From NCBI GenBank assembly GCA_046328475.1, contig JAXLWN010000023.1:28528-92527 (forward strand): 64,000 bases of DNA, read 5' to 3'. This document shows positions 25,258 through 33,864 of the stretch, one piece after another. The first letter of the stretch is position 1, and each line of letters starts with the position of its first letter. This DNA comes from CADCWN01 sp046328475 (GTDB lineage Bacteria > Chloroflexota > Chloroflexia > Thermomicrobiales > CADCWN01). Under the pieces are notes generated by a model. That model was not told the DNA's origin. It saw only the letters and a list, made by a program, of their open reading frames with translations, and did not search any database. Made by a program: the position numbers and the translations under genes.

Positions 25258-26646
25258 ATGACCGACAAGCAGTTCGCCCCGCTCACCCGCCGCGCAGTCC
25301 TGCGCCTCGCCGCCATCTGGCTCCCCCTCGCCGCGCTCGCCGCCTGCGGCGGTGGCGCGGCCAGCACCGCCACACCCACGGCGGCAACCGCCGCAGCCCC
25401 GTCAACAGCAGCATCGACCGCGCCCTCAGCAGCCGCAAGCGGCGGCGCGACCGCGACCCGCGCGTCCGGCGCGGCGTCCCCGGCGACAATGCCCGCCACC
25501 TCGGCATCGGCCGCCGCGCCCCGGCCTTCGTCCACCCCGGCCACATCGGGCACGCCGCGCCCGTCCACAGCGGCCTCCCCCGCCGTGGCAGCCTCGCCGA
25601 CCTCGGCAGCGCAACCCGATCTGGTGAAATTCCGCGTCGAAGAGGTCGCGACCGGGCTCGATACCCCCTGGGAGATGGCCTTCGCGCCCGACGGCCGCAT
25701 CTTCGTCACCGAGCGCCCTGGACGCCTGCGCGTGATCGAGAATGGCAAACTGCGCGCCGAGCCGGTCGCGACCGTGCCCGATGTCACCGAGACGGGCGAG
25801 GGCGGGCTGCTCGGCATGGTCCTCGCGCCCGACTTCGCGACCAGCGGCAACCTCTACTTCTACCACACCTACAACAACAGCGGCATCAAGAACCGCGTCG
25901 TCCGCTACACCCTCACCGACCGCGCCGCCGCGCGCGGCCTCGGAGCGCAGCAAATCATCTTCGACAACATCCCCGGCGCATCGACCCACGACGGCGGGCG
26001 GCTCGCCGTCGGCCCCGACGGCAAGCTCTACTTCACCTGCGGCGACGCCGCGAACCGCGACCTCGCGCAAGATCGCAACGCGCTCGCGGGCAAGATCCAC
26101 CGGCTCGAACTGGATGGCGCGATCCCGGCCGACAACCCCTTCCCCGGCTCGTCGGTCTACACCTACGGCCACCGCAACCCCGAGGGGCTCGCCTGGCAGC
26201 CGGGCACGAACCAGCTCTACGCCACCGAGCACGGCAACAGCGCCAACGACGAGGTGAACCGGATCGTCGCGGGCAGCAACTACGGCTGGCCGGAAATCCA
26301 GGGCACCCAGACCGGCGCGGGCATGGTCACGCCGATCGTCACCAGCGGCGCGAGCACCACCTGGGCACCCTCCGGTGCGACCTTCGTGCGTGCCGACACT
26401 TTCCCGCAACTGCGCGGCAGCCTGCTCTTCGCCGGACTCCGCGGCGCCACCCTCTGGAAGCTCGACATCGACACCCGCCAGCTCACCCCGCTCCTCGGGG
26501 ACCAGTATGGCAACGGATACGGCCGCCTGCGCGCCGTCAGGGAGGGGCCGGACGGCAACCTCTACGTCCTGACCAGCAACCAGGACGGGCGCGGCAGCCC
26601 CACCGCCACCGACGATCGCCTCCTCCGCCTCGTCCCGGATCGGTGA
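25258..26646 (+). CDS. PQQ-type glucose/sorbosone dehydrogenase family lipoprotein
   Basis: Exported beta-propeller of 462 residues. Signal LTRRAVLRLAAIWLPLAALA with lipobox LAAC, then a low-complexity Ala/Ser/Thr/Pro linker (about 27-120), then a soluble-glucose-dehydrogenase-like domain: VATGLDTPWEMAFAPDGRIF, GGLLGMVLAPDF, STHDGGRLAVGPDGKLYFTC (with the catalytic His region), VYTYGHRNPEGLAW and ATEHGNSANDEVN. Family members oxidise aldoses with pyrroloquinoline quinone, but many relatives have no proven activity. ATG 25258 follows a GGAAGGA site. Fits an outside step of sugar oxidation. Confidence 0.88.
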   Translation: MTDKQFAPLTRRAVLRLAAIWLPLAALAACGGGAASTATPTAATAAAPSTAASTAPSAAASGGATATRASGAASPATMPATSASAAAPRPSSTPATSGTPRPSTAASPAVAASPTSAAQPDLVKFRVEEVATGLDTPWEMAFAPDGRIFVTERPGRLRVIENGKLRAEPVATVPDVTETGEGGLLGMVLAPDFATSGNLYFYHTYNNSGIKNRVVRYTLTDRAAARGLGAQQIIFDNIPGASTHDGGRLAVGPDGKLYFTCGDAANRDLAQDRNALAGKIHRLELDGAIPADNPFPGSSVYTYGHRNPEGLAWQPGTNQLYATEHGNSANDEVNRIVAGSNYGWPEIQGTQTGAGMVTPIVTSGASTTWAPSGATFVRADTFPQLRGSLLFAGLRGATLWKLDIDTRQLTPLLGDQYGNGYGRLRAVREGPDGNLYVLTSNQDGRGSPTATDDRLLRLVPDR

Positions 26647-26651
26647 GAGGG

Positions 26652-26743
26652 ACGGTTGGAAGGTTGGAAAGTTCGAAAGTTCGCCAGCCACCTTCCCAAC
26701 CTCCGAACCTTCGAACCGCAACCTTGAACCTTGAACGTTGAAC
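26652..26743. repeat. GTTGGAAG/GTTCGAAA inverted arrays and GAACCTT array
   Basis: Left arm GGTTGGAAGGTTGGAAAG and GTTCGAAAGTTCG (26654-26683), right arm CTTCCCAACC, CCGAACCTTCGAACC (26692-26717), then 7-base GAACCTT/GAACGTT units (26724-26743). It starts six bases after the sugar dehydrogenase stop. Confidence 0.8.
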
Positions 26744-26771
26744 CACCGCCCAAATTGCCGTGTCCGGGGTA

Positions 26772-26800
26772 TTGACAAATCGTCACACGCCTGGTACTGT
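26772..26800 (+). promoter_or_regulatory. consensus-like sigma-70 promoter with no gene after it
   Basis: TTGACA (26772-26777), 17-base spacer, TACTGT (26795-26800). Among the best promoter matches in the window. No protein gene starts downstream on this strand for over 1 kb, but an intrinsic terminator ends at 27010. Confidence 0.7.
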
Positions 26801-26806
26801 ATGTAC

Positions 26807-27010
26807 ATCAACGACGCGGCCCCCGGCGACGGGAACGCGGACCCGCAAGGGGAAGCGCGAACGCTGACGGGGCGCTGGCAGGGCACCAAAGACTCTCGGG
26901 TCGCGGTCGCCCGGTCGCATCGAAGCGGGGACGCAAGGAACCGCCCAGACGTCGCAGCGTTGAACGAACGGATGCCGATGGCCTCTCGGGGTTGTCGGCA
27001 TCGTTCGTTT
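26807..27010 (+). ncRNA. candidate structured non-coding RNA, class not recognised
   Basis: About 204 bases between a strong promoter and an intrinsic terminator. The interior is rich in short self-complementary hairpins: CCC-GCAA-GGG, AGCG-CGAA-CGCT, CGGG...CCCG, and GCGG-(12)-CCGC with loop GGACGCAAGGAA. I compared it from memory with 6S, SRP, RNase P, c-di-GMP, cobalamin, TPP, SAM and glycine riboswitch patterns and saw no fit. An 84-codon frame starts at ATG 26801, but that is before the expected transcript start and it runs through the terminator, so it is unlikely to be a gene. Confidence 0.5.
26963..27010 (+). terminator. intrinsic terminator of the candidate RNA
   Basis: AACGAAC-G-GATGCCGA (26963-26978) pairs with TCGGCATC-GTTCGTT (26995-27009) with one bulged base; TTT follows. 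The stem is 15 pairs long. Confidence 0.75.
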
Positions 27011-27013
27011 AAC

Positions 27014-27114
27014 GAGTGCTCAGTGCCAAGTGCTCAGTGCCCAGTCGCGTAGCGAGCGCTGGCCCCTCTGCCAATTACGCCAACCGAGCACTGAGCACTG
27101 AGCACCGAGCACTC
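27014..27114. repeat. 7-base repeats in inverted pair (GAGCACT units)
   Basis: AGTGCTC-type units at 27014-27045 face GAGCACT units at 27083-27114. The right array ends two bases from the TAA stop (27117-27119) of the minus-strand enoyl-CoA hydratase gene. Confidence 0.85.
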
Positions 27115-27116
27115 CG

Positions 27117-27913
27117 TTACTTCCCTTCGAACCGTGGCTGCCGCCGCTCGATGAACGCGCGCATCGCCTCCCGCGTACGCCTTCTGTCGTGAAGCAGATA
27201 CCGATCAGCGCGATCTCGCCGCGCAGCTGCGCGGTGATGTCGGTTTCGAGCGACTCGACCAGCAGCCGCTTGGTCAGCGCGATCATGGCCCGGCGGCCAG
27301 CTTCGGCGTAATCATGACCGCCTCCCCGAAATTCTCGGCCGGGAGAATGCGGCTCACCATTCGATCCGCTCCGCCTCCTCCGCGCGAAGTCGCGCGCCGT
27401 CAGGATCAGCTCCGTCGCGCGCGACAGGCCGACGAGGCGCGGCAGGAAATAGGTCACGCCCGCATCGGGCGAGAGACCGCGCCGCACATAGCCCGTCGTC
27501 AGCGTCGCGTTCGCGCTTATCAGGCGGATATCGGCCCCCAGCATCAGCCCGAAGCCCGCCCCGGCCGCCACCCCGTTGATCGCCGCGATCACCGGCTTGT
27601 CGCAGTTGACCAGCGCCAGCGCCTGCCGCCCCACCCAGCCCAGGTCGTCCAGCCGCCGTCGCGGGTTCACCGGAGCCGAGCGGTCGCGCTGCGACGCCTC
27701 CACCAGGTCCAGCCCCGAGCAAAAGCCCCGGCCCGCCCCGGTGATCACCAGCACGCGCACCGCCTCGTCGCCCGACGCCTCCTGGATCGCCGCCGGCAAC
27801 TCATCCGCCAGCACCGTGTTGATCGCATTCAGCACATCGGGACGGTTCAGGGTCAGCGTCCGCACCCCCGCCGGGGTCGTCTCGACCAGGATGTGCGCGT
27901 AGCTCTGCGTCAT
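27117..27913 (-). pseudogene. enoyl-CoA hydratase/isomerase with several frameshifts
   Basis: Crotonase-fold protein of about 265 residues when frames are joined. The N-terminal 180 residues are in one frame from ATG 27911-27913: TLTLNRPDVLNAINTVLADEL, GAGRGFCSGLDLVEA, KPVIAAINGVAAGAGFGLML (oxyanion-hole motifs) and GYVRRGLSPDAGVTYFLPR. After LILTARDFA the frame shifts near 27375 and again near 27300 and 27175; the C-terminal pieces AMIALTKRLLVESLETDITA and the final ERRQPRFEGK are clear. Family acts in fatty-acid or aromatic degradation. The C-terminal frame changes could be sequence errors. Confidence 0.75.
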
Positions 27914-27958
27914 CGGTCGCCTCCCGTTTCGCTATAGACGGTGGACGATGGACTCTTT

Positions 27959-27989
27959 TCTGACTACTGACTACTGGCTACTGACTACT
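27959..27989. repeat. 7-base tandem repeat (GACTACT units)
   Basis: Four GACTACT/GGCTACT units (27962-27989) upstream of both the enoyl-CoA hydratase gene and the divergent S9 peptidase gene. Only one arm is present. Confidence 0.85.
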
Positions 27990-28072
27990 CCCCAGTCTAT
28001 CACGCTTGCAGCCCCGCCCACGCACGCTACGATGCGCCGCGCGGCACGGGTGGTGCGTCTGGAGGGGTAGCA

Positions 28073-30013
28073 ATGGGGCAACCGCTGACACCGGAAACAT
28101 TGGTCTACGACCCCGTGCAGGCGAGCGATCCGCAAATCTCGCCCGATGGCACGCAGATCGTCTACACCCGCACGGTGGTTGATCGCGAGTCGAAGCAGGC
28201 GCTCGCGCACCTCTGGCTGTGCGACATCGACGGCGGCAACGCGCGGCAACTGACCTTCGCCGGGAAGCAACGTCGGGGCGCGCTGGTCGCCCGACGGCAC
28301 CAGGGCATCGCCTTCGTCTCCGACCGGGGCAAGGGGAGCGGCCTCTACGTCCTCGCGCTGGCGGGCGGCGGCGAGGCGCGCGATCACCCGGCACACGCAG
28401 GCGATCACCAACCTCGCCTGGTCGCCCGACGGCGCGCAGATCGCCTACAACACCGCGTTCGACCCCGCCAACCCGGACGAAGCCGAGCGCCCCGAGGGCG
28501 CGCAGCCGCCGGTGCGCGTCGTCCGCCGCCCCGATTACAAGTTCGACGGGCGCGGCTTCCTCGGCGACGTGCGCCAGCAACTCTTCGTCGCCACCGTCGC
28601 CAGCGGCGAGCGCTGCCAACTCACCAGGGAAACCCTCGACCACAACGCGCCCGATTGGTCGCCCGACGGCCGGCAGATCGCGGTGCGCCGGGGGATAGCG
28701 GGGAACATGATGCGCACGCAGATCGCGCTGATCGCGGCCGATTCGGGCGCGACCACGCTGATCGGCGAGCCGATGTCGGGCCAGAACAGCGCCTGGTCGC
28801 CCACCGGCGAGCAGATCGCCTTCGTCGGCAGCAACGAGGACGGCAGCCAGCCCGACTTCTATCTCTACACCGTCGCCAGCGGCAGCGTGCGCCGCCTCAC
28901 CGACGACCTCGCCTTCCTCCCCGGCAGCGCCAGCGCCACCGCCGCGCCGCTCGTCTGGCTGGACGACCGCGACCTCCTCTGCCACGGCGTGCGCGCGGGC
29001 GGCAGCGGCCTCTACCACGTCAACACCGGCACCGGCCAGACCGAGCCGCTCGTCACCTGGCAGGCGCTGCACGGCGGCCTGAGCGTCAGCGCCGACCGCC
29101 GCGTGGCGGTGCAGGAGTACGGCAGCCCGACTGCCGTCGGCGAACTGGCCGTGGTCGATCTGGCGACCGGCGACGCACAAGTGATCACCAATTTCAACAC
29201 CGCCACCCTGACCGAGCACCCGCCTGCCCGTTGGGAGCAGATCACGTGCGGCGCGGCGACTTCGACATCGACGCCCGGCTCTTCTTCCCGCCCGACTTCG
29301 ACCCCACCCGACGCTACCTGGTCATCCTCGATATCCACGGCGGGCCGCACGGCTTCTACGGCTACCGCTTCAACGCCACGCAGCAAACGCTGGCGACGCA
29401 CGGCTACCTCGTCGTCGCCGCGAACCCGCGCGGCTCCAGTTCCTACGGGCGCATCGTTCGCCGCAGCGGTCGTCGGGGACAACGGCGGCGAGGATTACCG
29501 CGACCCGATGGCCGTGCTCGACACCGTGCTGGAGCGCCCCTACGCCGACCGCGACCGCTCCGGCATCTGGGGCTACAGCTACGGCGGCTACATGACCGCC
29601 TGGACCCTCGGCCAGACCGACCGCTTCAAGGCTGCCGTCTGCGGTGCCCTCCGCTTCGACAACGTCTCGGCCTTCGGCTCGGCCGACGCCGGAGCCCCAC
29701 ATCGCCGCCTACCAGATGGGCGGCACGCCCTGGGAGCAGCGCGGAACGCTACGCTGACCGCGCCCCCGCGACCCGCGCGCACACCATCCGCACCCCGACG
29801 CTGATCATCCACGGCGAGGCCGACGATCGCTGCCCGCTGAACCAGGGCGAGCAATTCTTCACCACGCTGATGGCGGTCGGCTGCGAGACCGAATTCATCC
29901 GCTACCCCGGCTGCTCGCACGGCTTCGTCTCCAGCGGCCCCCCGGAATACCGCGTCGATGTCCTGACACGGCAACTGGACTGGTTCGGCAAATATCTCGG
30001 CGCGGGGAGTTAG
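28073..30013 (+). pseudogene. S9 prolyl oligopeptidase-family peptidase, multiple frameshifts
   Basis: Acylaminoacyl-peptidase-like S9C protein of about 645 residues when frames are joined. ATG 28073 follows GGAGGGG. The N-terminal propeller has ASDPQISPDGTQIVYTRTV and LARQLTF-like repeats; the frame changes near 28275, 28380, 29240, 29450 and 29700. The catalytic domain keeps Ser in GIWGYSYGGYMTAWTLG (about 29565), Asp in IHGEADDRCP (about 29820) and His in YPGCSHGF (about 29915). All three are intact, so the family is certain, but as written the gene cannot make one protein. Five shifts in conserved sequence suggest low local sequence accuracy. Confidence 0.8.
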
Positions 30014-30153
30014 ACGGTTGGAAGGTTCGAAAGTTCGAAAGTTCAAAGGCTCAGGGACCCGCAGCACGACGCTTGCCCCCAGAACCTGCGAACCTTCCAA
30101 CCCTTCGAACCGTCCCCCGTGAACCTTGAACTTTGAACTTTGAACTTTGAACA
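30014..30153. repeat. GTTCGAAA inverted arrays plus 7-base GAACTTT array
   Basis: Left arm GGTTGGAAGGTTCGAAAG with more units (30014-30048), right arm CGAACCTTCCAACCC and CGAACC (30088-30111), then GAACCTT-GAACTTT-GAACTTT-GAACTTT (30121-30148). Starts at the S9 stop codon and ends just before the ribosome binding site of the next gene. Confidence 0.85.
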
Positions 30154-30167
30154 GGAGCGAAGCCTCC

Positions 30168-31237
30168 ATGGCAATCGTCGCGATGATCGGCCTCACCCAT
30201 CCCCACTCACGCATGTACTCCGACACGCTCGACATGGTTGACGAGGTCGCGGAACTCGTCCTCTGCGACGAGGACTGCCGACGCGCGCGAGATCGCCGGG
30301 CGCACGCCCGTCGGTCGCCACCTACAGCGATCCCGACCGGGCGCTGGCGCACCCCGGCGTCACCCACGCCCTGATCGCCCCGCCCAACGACCGCGCCGTG
30401 CCGCAGATCGTCGCGGCCATCGAGCTCGGGCTCGGCGTCTTCACCGAGAAGCCGGGGGCGCGCACCGCCGCCGAGTTCCAACCGGTCCTCGCCGCGCTCG
30501 ACCGCCAGCCCGTCCCCTTCGCCGCCGCCTATCTCAACCGCTGGCAGCCCTCGCTGCGCCAGATGCGCGACCTCTACCAGCAGGGCGCAATCGGCGAACT
30601 CCACTCGGTCGAACTGCGCATGGTCACCACCCAGGTGCGCCTGCGCGATCCCAACCACTGGCTCTTCAAGGGCGAGATCGCCGGGGGCGGCATCCTCACC
30701 TGGCTCGCCTGCCACTGGCTCGACTGGGTCCGCTTCGCGACCGGCCAGGACTACACCCGCGTCTCGGCCGAACTCGCCACCCTCAGCCCCGAGCCGATCA
30801 CCGTGGAGGACACCGCCGCCGTCACCTTCCGCCTCGCGAACGGCGCGGTCGGCAGCCTGCACGCGGGCTACCTCCTCTCCACCGGCAACGTCGGCTACGA
30901 GGGGACCAACTACGACTGGGCGATCCACCTGCGCGGCTCGCACGGCACGCTCGCCTACCGGCGCAACGCACAGGGCGACGACCCCGTCTTCATGGAAACC
31001 AGCGCCCCCGGCTGGCGCCACGCCTCCCCGCGCGCCTATCATCTGACCATGCCGCGCGAGCGCGGCTACGGCGGGGCCGCCGGGAACGACTTCTTCCGCA
31101 CCTTCCTCGCCGCCGGGCCGGGCGACGCTGCCAGCGATCTCCCCGGCGCAACCGACGCGCTGCGCGTGCTGGAAGTGCTCGACGCCATCCACGACGCCAG
31201 CCGCGAAGGGCGCACGGTGGAACTTGCGCGACACTAA
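30168..31237 (+). CDS. Gfo/Idh/MocA-type oxidoreductase, one frameshift
   Basis: Gfo/Idh/MocA oxidoreductase of about 355 residues. The N-terminal Rossmann part MAIVAMIGLTHPHSRMYSDT, ELVLCDED is read from ATG 30168 (AGGAG 10 bases upstream). A frameshift near 30290 precedes HALIAPPNDRAVPQIVAAIE and VFTEKPGARTAAEFQPVL, where the conserved EKP lysine lies. The C-terminal domain follows uninterrupted (LFKGEIAGGGILTWLACHWLDWV with the GG and H-x-x-D/H pattern). The family oxidises or reduces sugars and inositols with NAD(P). The single shift is probably an error. The short gene after it starts 33 bases downstream. Confidence 0.78.
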
Positions 31238-31270
31238 TTGAGACGCATACTCAATGACACAGGAGGGACC

Positions 31271-31570
31271 ATGTACGCGGGGATGCTCACGACGACGCTG
31301 CGCAAGGCGCAATTCGAGGACGGACTCAACTTCGTGCAGCAGCTCTACGACGACGTGGTCATCCCCTTCACTCGTCGCCTGAACGGCTACCAAGGGGCCT
31401 TCACCATGGTCGATCGCGGCCGTGGCGAGATCACCGGCATCGTCCTCTACGCCACCGAAGCCGACGCCCGCCAACTCAGCCAGCAGAGCGACCTCTGGCG
31501 ACAACTCTTCGTCGAGATCGGCCCCGAGCGCGAGGCGCAACTCCGCAACTACCTCGCCGCCCTGCTCTGA
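31271..31570 (+). CDS. small alpha/beta-barrel protein, antibiotic-biosynthesis-monooxygenase-like
   Basis: 99 residues. AGGAGG precedes ATG 31271. The pattern of two strand-helix-strand units with VIPFTRRLNGYQGAFTMVDR then GRGEITGIVLYATEADARQL resembles dimeric alpha/beta-barrel proteins of the ABM/ferredoxin-like type. These include small monooxygenases and many proteins of unknown role. It probably shares a transcript with the Gfo/Idh gene. Function not assigned. Confidence 0.7.
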   Translation: MYAGMLTTTLRKAQFEDGLNFVQQLYDDVVIPFTRRLNGYQGAFTMVDRGRGEITGIVLYATEADARQLSQQSDLWRQLFVEIGPEREAQLRNYLAALL

Positions 31571-31632
31571 ACGCCGCGTCCAACTCATCATCTCCCAGGA
31601 CGGTACTTCCCACCCACCGGAAACTTAAAGCC

Positions 31633-31987
31633 TCAAAGAGCCGGGAACCAGCGACTCATCGACGCTACCCGGCAGACGGACAAGCACCGCTGCTGGGTAG
31701 CACTCTTGACGAAGCGAACAAACCAGTCCCGCTGTTCCTCGTACTCCGCGCACTCGTGGCACAACCATGCCACATAGAACCGGTCCTCAACGTAGTGACC
31801 CTCAGGGATATTTCGGATCATAATGGCGTTCGTCCAGCGGCCTCCCCAAGATGCGCTGCCACTGTCCATTCGTCGCTATCATACCTATCCCAGTTGCACC
31901 AGAGACAATGCGGATGGTGAGCACCAATACGGCCTCGCCTTCGGACAATCCCCACAACGCATCCCAACCATCCGGACGAGCCATCAC
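31633..31987 (-). pseudogene. hypothetical protein, probably frameshifted
   Basis: Two reading frames abut: MMARPDGWDALWGLSEGEAV onward to GQWQRILGRPLDERHYDPKYP (31987-31802) and, one base out, EGHYVEDRFYVAWLCHECAE then YEEQRDWFVRFVKSATQQRC (to 31633). Joined they give about 117 residues with two close cysteines in WLCHEC. Base composition is less GC-rich than the surroundings. Not recognised; could be a transferred small gene. Confidence 0.35.
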
Positions 31988-32084
31988 ACTCCCGCGTCAT
32001 CAGCCCGCGCAGGCGGCTTCGCGGCGAGCCGCAGCGAACTCCCAGCCCCAGGCTTCAGCCTCCTCCGTGGGGCGTTTCCGCCCC

Positions 32085-32896
32085 CTACCCCCTACTCGCA
32101 ATCGTAACAATCTCCTGACACCTCTCCGTGACCGGCCCCCGCTCCCAATCCCCGAACTGCTCCACCACTTCCAACCCAGCCCCCGCCAGAAATGCGCCAA
32201 GCTCATCCACACCCATGAATCGCAACGCCCCCCGGCTCACCTCCGGCCGCGCCCACCCTGACTACTATAGGTGCTCTCCATCCGCACCAGATTCCCCACC
32301 GCCGACACCACCCGGTACTCGCAGCGCACCGCATCGCCACATCTACCGTCTCGCCCGAATACTGCGTCGCCCAACGGCCCCAGGCCCGGTCGGGCGGATT
32401 GGGCGGGGTTGAACGCCAGCCGACCATCGGTCAGCGCCGCCTGATCGCCGCCAGCGCTCTCGAATCTCGTCGTCCTCGGTATACCCCTGAAACGCGTGCC
32501 CGGTCATCATGACCAACAGATCGAACGCCCGGTCCCAGCCAACCGACGACAGATCCCCCTGTACCCACTCGATATCCGCCCGCCGCCGCGCCTGATTGAG
32601 CATGCCAGGAGCCGGATCTAACCCACACAGCCGCCCCGTATGCCTGCCTCCCGCGCCATGCGCAGCAGCGCGCCCGTCCCGCACCCCACATCGAGCACCG
32701 ACCGTGCCCCCATCACCAGCGGCAAATAAAACGCAAAATCGGGCCCGCTGCTCCGGCGGATAAACAGGTCATACAACGCCGCCAGCCGCTCCTCCACAAA
32801 CTGATGCTCAACCTGCTTCCCCACGCACCAACTCCCCATCACACCGATCACCCACCCAATCCCACCCCACGATAACACACCCCCACGCCTCTCCAA
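32085..32896 (-). pseudogene. class I SAM-dependent methyltransferase, several frameshifts
   Basis: Joined frames give a methyltransferase of about 250 residues. The SAM-binding motif I is clear in ARSVLDVGCGTGALLRMARE (about 32660-32720), followed in another frame by CGLDPAPGMLNQARRRADIE and FDLLVMMTGHAFQGYTEDDE. The later part TQYSGETVDVA and, in a further frame, LRFMGVDELGAFLAGAGLEV, VEQFGDWERGPVTERCQEIV are typical of small-molecule methyltransferases. Stop TAG at 32085. At least three shifts. Substrate unknown. Confidence 0.7.
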
Positions 32897-32924
32897 CCCT
32901 CATCTCCAAGCCCCCTCCGGAACG

Positions 32925-33060
32925 CTCCCCGCCTCACCCTCGTCTCGCCCTCACGCTCCCCTTCTCTGTCTCGGTGCCCTCGGTGCCCTCTGTAGTTTAC
33001 TCGTCTCTTCTTCGTCCCTTCGTCCTTCTCCCCTCTCCCTTCCGGCGAGATCGCCGCCCT
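32925..33060. repeat. pyrimidine-rich short-period repeats with CTCGGTGCC block
   Basis: CTCACCCTCGTCTCGCCCTC-type sequence, then a 9-base periodic block CTCGGTGCC-CTCGGTGCC-CTCTGTAG (32970-32995), then TTCGTCC and CTTCTCC units up to 33047. It lies upstream of the methyltransferase gene. The interval 32897-33276 has no supportable gene. Confidence 0.75.
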
Positions 33061-33112
33061 CAAAGCCCCTGCGCGCCTGTCGCGGCGAGTGAGCGAAAGG
33101 AGGTGATCCGAC

Positions 33113-33164
33113 CCTCCCAACCGCTGGGAGAGGGGTCGCCGCCCGCAGGCGGCGGGGGTGAGGG
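33113..33164. repeat. palindromic element with CCTCCC...GGGAGAGGGG and GCCGCC arms
   Basis: CTCCCAACCGCTGGGAG (33114-33130) is a hairpin; GTCGCCGCCC-GCAGGCGGCGG (33135-33156) is a second hairpin, followed by GGGTGAGGG. The same two-hairpin layout, in reverse order, lies at 53870-53922. Confidence 0.75.
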
Positions 33165-33276
33165 CCACACCCATCACCCCGCATTCACGGTCGCCCGGAA
33201 ATAAATCGGGCACCCCGAGTAATGAACACCACCAAAGGGTGTTTGTAGTCGGTGCTCGCCGCCTATACAGTGCCGT

Positions 33277-33823
33277 ATGGAGCGAGTTATGGACCTCTTC
33301 GCCTCAGCCACCGCAACCCTGCTGACCCTCCGCGACGGGCAGCGCATCCTGATCAACCCGGCCACGCCCGACGACACAGCCCCGCTCTCCGACCTGTTGC
33401 TGCGCCTGACGCCGCAGACCCTCCGCCTCCGCCAGCCTCAGCGCGGTGCTTCACCACCGCGACCGTCTGGACGGAAGCCGAGCGCATGATACACGGACGC
33501 GCGCCACGCTGATCGCCACGCCCGTGCAGCGCGCCTTCACCGAAGCCGTCGCCGTCGCCGAACTGGTGCCCGACCACGCCGATGCCACCGTCGGCCACCT
33601 CGGTATCGTCGTCCGCGACGACTGGCAGGGACTCGCCCTCGGCACCGCGCTCATCCGCGAACTGCTACACCACGCCCCCGCTTGGCCTCGCGACATCCGC
33701 GCCGACCTTCTCGCCGAGAATGACGGCGCGCGTCGCCTGCTCGCCCCGCTCGACTTCCCGCGCACCACGGCCACCCGCTACGGCGAGACGCAGGTCCTCC
33801 TGCGCCTCCCCTCGGCCGCCTGA
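33277..33823 (+). pseudogene. GNAT acetyltransferase, one frameshift
   Basis: About 182 residues when joined. N-terminal piece MDLFASATATLLTLRDGQRI, NPATPDDTAPLSDLLLRL is in one frame (from ATG 33277 or 33289); a shift in 33435-33510 leads to AFTEAVAVAELVPDHADATV and the acetyl-CoA loop GHLGIVVRDDWQGLALGTAL (about 33590-33650). The V-x-D-D-W-Q-G-x-x-L-G pattern is a clear GNAT motif. It resembles stand-alone versions of the acetyltransferase domain found in protein lysine acetyltransferases. Substrate unknown. Confidence 0.7.
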
Positions 33824-33864
33824 CAAGCAGTACCTCAGTTGTGGTGGCTGGGCGCGTAGCCTGA

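Noticed and set aside
26807..27010. A c-di-GMP (GEMM) riboswitch
   Set aside because: GACGCAA-like strings are present, but the two-helix arrangement and conserved core of GEMM are not, and no gene follows on the same strand.
26801..27052. 84-codon gene starting at ATG 26801
   Set aside because: The ATG is only a base after the -10 element, before the expected transcript start, and the frame runs through the terminator and into a repeat array.
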